Both the position numbers and the translations under genes were made by a program. A model generated the notes under the pieces. That model was not told the DNA's origin. It did no database searches and saw nothing but the letters and a program-made list of their open reading frames with translations. 6,322 bases of DNA from Bacillota bacterium. Lineage in GTDB: Bacteria > Bacillota > UBA4882 > UBA8346. Positions 4,451 to 6,322 of this stretch are shown here, in pieces; positions within the stretch are counted from its first letter, which is position 1; each line of letters begins with the position of its first letter. The stretch is taken from NCBI GenBank assembly GCA_023429995.1, contig JAEZCE010000091.1, positions 1-6,322 of the forward strand. Direction: 5' to 3'.

Positions 4451-5620
4451 ATGAATGAAGCTAGTTTAATACCCAATAAGAGGTTGCATTATCTGGACAA
4501 TCTCAAAGTATTTCTAACAATGTTAGTAATTGTACATCATGCGGCTATTCCTTATGTAGGGGGGTTTTGGCAATATAAAAGCAGTCTGCATGAAAATATT
4601 CCCTGGCTGGGTTTTTTCCTTTTAGTTAATGCTGCATTTTTTATGGGATTGTTCTTCATGGTTTCGGGTTATTTTTTGCCGAGTTCCTTCGATCGCAAAG
4701 GGAGCCATGCTGTTAAAGATAAGCTTAGAAGGTATGGAATACCTTTATTGTTTGCCGCCCTTGTAATAGTACCTTTGGAAAGTTATTTTTATTATATTCA
4801 TTACAGCGGCAACAGACCGTTAAGTCTTATTAAGTATTTTTTGAACATTTATCTAGGCATTGGAGGCGAACCGGTATGGTTTAAAGCCTTTATAGGGTAC
4901 AAATTAAACTTTGGGCACCTTTGGTTTGTGGAGCAGTTACTGATATATTCCCTGATTTATTTCGTAATATCCATTATCGTCAAAAAACTATTCACCAAAA
5001 GTAACATAAAGAAAGAAGAAAAATCTATCGGGTTTATGCAGATAATTCTAATTTCCGTATTGATCACTTTTGGATCGGCAGTGGTTAGAATATGGTATGG
5101 TCAAGACACATGGATAATGTTATTAGGATTCATACAAGCTGAGCCCATGCATTTGCCGCAGTATGTAGTTCTTTTTACAGTAGGAATCATTGCATATCGG
5201 AAAAATTGGTTTTCCAAGATCCGCAAAATAACTGGCTACAGTTCACTCATATTAGGAATTGCGATGGCGTTAATTATTTACTTTATTAGGTGTTTCCCTC
5301 CAGAAGTGAAAAACACAATATGGTCCAACGGGGCTATTTACGAATCATTCCTGGCTGTTTTCCTAGGCTTCGGTCTGATTGTGTTTTTCAGAGAGAAAAT
5401 GAATTATACCTCAAAATTACTAAACTATCTTTCCGAAAACTCTTATGCTTCATACATATTCCATTTTCCAATCGTTCTAGTCGTGCAGTATAGCTTGGAT
5501 AAAGTTAATATTTGCGGGGCTTGGGGCAAGTTCTTGACAGTAAGTGTTTTGTCGATTGGGATAACTTATTTTGTTAGTTCAATCATAAGGAAAGCACCGT
5601 ATATGAAGAGAGTAATATAA
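4451..5620 (+). CDS. Acyltransferase 3 family integral membrane protein
   Basis: This 389-residue protein belongs to the acyltransferase-3 family (PF01757), membrane enzymes that O-acylate cell-surface polysaccharides, peptidoglycan or other extracellular molecules. The N-terminus RLHYLDNLKVFLTMLVIVHH (residues 11-30) carries the conserved Arg and the proposed catalytic His at the end of the first membrane helix. FFMVSGYFLP (68-77), FGHLWFVEQLLIYS (154-167) and SENSYASYIFHFP (328-340) are further family motifs. About ten hydrophobic segments span the chain, and the length is normal for a stand-alone member without an SGNH domain. The start is well supported by GGGGGAAGG just before the ATG. 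It lies 181 bases downstream of the LuxR-type gene, behind a terminator and a half-site cluster, so it probably has its own controlled promoter. The substrate cannot be read from sequence. It is visibly more AT-rich than the DUF134/NifX block. Confidence 0.9.
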   Translation: MNEASLIPNKRLHYLDNLKVFLTMLVIVHHAAIPYVGGFWQYKSSLHENIPWLGFFLLVNAAFFMGLFFMVSGYFLPSSFDRKGSHAVKDKLRRYGIPLLFAALVIVPLESYFYYIHYSGNRPLSLIKYFLNIYLGIGGEPVWFKAFIGYKLNFGHLWFVEQLLIYSLIYFVISIIVKKLFTKSNIKKEEKSIGFMQIILISVLITFGSAVVRIWYGQDTWIMLLGFIQAEPMHLPQYVVLFTVGIIAYRKNWFSKIRKITGYSSLILGIAMALIIYFIRCFPPEVKNTIWSNGAIYESFLAVFLGFGLIVFFREKMNYTSKLLNYLSENSYASYIFHFPIVLVVQYSLDKVNICGAWGKFLTVSVLSIGITYFVSSIIRKAPYMKRVI

Positions 5621-6065
5621 ATAGATACAGTTCGCTTGCTCTTTATAACTGCGTTGCTAATTTTTAAGGTATCTTTATTGGAGATAGTAATGTTATTCTT
5701 GGGCATCTATTTTTTTTAAAGGATATTGAACCCGTGTATTTTAATAATATTATCATAAAATATGTTAATTTTGGAAATGTACTTGAGAGGTTAAAAAAGG
5801 ATATTATAGAACAAGAAGCAGCACCCACAAAAGAATAAATATAAAGATTATGTTGTAAAATTAATCCATTAAATTTTTTTAGGATTTTAATATCTACTAC
5901 GTGAAGTTAATTGGTATAAAAAGTGATCTCATCCAAGTCGTGATAATCATTAAAGTTTATCTTTAATTGTTGAAAAGTTAAAGTTATACTTCTGCGTATC
6001 AATATATTTCCACGTATAATCATTATGTAATATAGCATGCAATACCATTTAGAGAAGGTGATGCG
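5621..6065. other. AT-rich intergenic region with a coding remnant and a small dyad
   Basis: Apart from the remnant at 5668-5838, I see no gene. A perfect 7-base inverted repeat ATTAAAG/CTTTAAT with a 5-base spacer lies at 5949-5967. AGAAGGTG followed by ATG at 6060 looks like a ribosome binding site and start, but the frame stops after two codons (ATG CGT TAG). No strong terminator follows either flanking gene. Confidence 0.5.
5668..5838 (+). pseudogene. Unrecognised 56-codon frame, probably a broken or frameshifted small gene
   Basis: An open frame after TAA (5665-5667) runs to TAA at 5836-5838 and reads, in part, LKDIEPVYFNNIIIKYVNFG and then NVLERLKKDIIEQEAAPTKE. The composition is protein-like, with a charged C-terminal helix, but the frame has no ATG, TTG or GTG before codon 23 (GTG at 5734). 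In the neighbouring frame an ATG at 5690 follows GGAG by eight bases and reads MLFLGIYFF before stopping directly after a run of eight T (5710-5717). A -1 shift in that run would join the two into a 49-residue protein. It may be a homopolymer indel, a slippage site or the tail of a decayed gene. No family is recognised. Confidence 0.35.
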
Positions 6066-6322
6066 TTAGCTCTTATTTCTATTCCTAAAAACAATCGCTT
6101 CAATAACATTCTTAACCGTTAATAAATCTTCCTCATTGAGATCATTTAATTCATTTAGCAAGTCAAGAAGCTTTTTATCCTTAATATTTAAACTGGAAAG
6201 ATCAATTTTTTCTCGAGTCCGCAAGAAATCTACTGATACCCCAAAAGTATCAGCCATTTTTTCAAGCGTTTTAAAAGAAGGGGATAATTTACCGGATTCA
6301 TATTTACTGATATATTGCTGGC
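6066..6322 (-). CDS. XRE (Cro/CI)-family helix-turn-helix regulator, C-terminal part
   Basis: The minus-strand frame is open from the right edge to the stop at 6066. It shows 84 residues of a protein whose N-terminus lies outside the window. The visible part starts QQYISKYESGKLSPSFKTLE and continues KMADTFGVSVDFLRTREK: recognition helix and fourth helix of an HTH_3 domain, followed by the usual VSVDFL ending. An acidic, Leu-rich helical tail follows (DKKLLDLLNELNDLNEEDL), probably for dimerisation. An internal ATG at 6257 is not the start, because the domain clearly extends upstream of it. Such regulators control prophages, mobile elements, toxin modules and ordinary genes, so the role is undetermined. 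It converges with the acyltransferase across a 445-base AT-rich gap. Confidence 0.85.
   Translation of the reverse strand, partial: QQYISKYESGKLSPSFKTLEKMADTFGVSVDFLRTREKIDLSSLNIKDKKLLDLLNELNDLNEEDLLTVKNVIEAIVFRNRNKS

Noticed and set aside
5625..5651. CAGTT/AACTG inverted repeat after the acyltransferase as a terminator.
   Set aside because: The five-base AT-rich stem with a long loop and no adjacent T-run is too weak to call.

Overview
The window looks like chromosomal DNA of an anaerobic, moderately AT-rich member of the Bacillota, probably a clostridial lineage. The evidence is strong AGGAG-type ribosome binding sites, TTGACA/TATAAT promoter geometry, a UPF0251/DUF134 regulator next to a NifX/NifB-domain protein, a polytopic LuxR-type regulator, and many T-tailed hairpins. 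I cannot assign a genus. Gene density is low: roughly half of the sequence is non-coding, repetitive or decayed.

Layout. Bases 1-175 are the end of a carboxymuconolactone decarboxylase-family gene. Bases 176-797 carry no gene; they hold degenerate short repeats followed by a structured repeat (copy A). Bases 798-1648 (minus strand) are a two-gene unit: a DUF134 regulator with a Cys-rich tail, then a small NifX/NifB-domain protein with a Cys/His-rich tail. A 16-residue Cys-Cys micro-ORF may lie between them. The unit starts from a clear promoter flanked by two TGGCATATG-type palindromes. Bases 1843-2181 hold a short plus-strand lipoprotein gene, probably frame-broken, ending at a strong terminator. 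Bases 2335-2673 are a second, same-orientation copy (B) of the degenerate units plus structured repeat. Bases 2674-3345 contain no convincing gene.

Bases 3346-5620 carry a 7-TM LuxR-type regulator and, 181 bases downstream, an acyltransferase-3 membrane protein. The gap between them contains a terminator hairpin and a cluster of alternating AATAGTA/TACTATT half-sites. The AT-rich right end (5621-6322) has an unrecognised coding remnant and the C-terminal part of a minus-strand XRE-family regulator that runs off the window.

How it fits together. The DUF134/NifX pair looks like a self-regulated metal-cofactor module. The LuxR/acyltransferase pair looks like a membrane sensor beside an envelope-modifying enzyme. 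The two structured repeats bracket the DUF134/NifX/lipoprotein block as direct repeats 1.9 kb apart. No known defence or mobile system is evident. The most unusual items are the hairpin-rich repeat family with its degenerate ~50-base leader units, the paired palindromes at the DUF134 promoter, and the half-site cluster before the acyltransferase.
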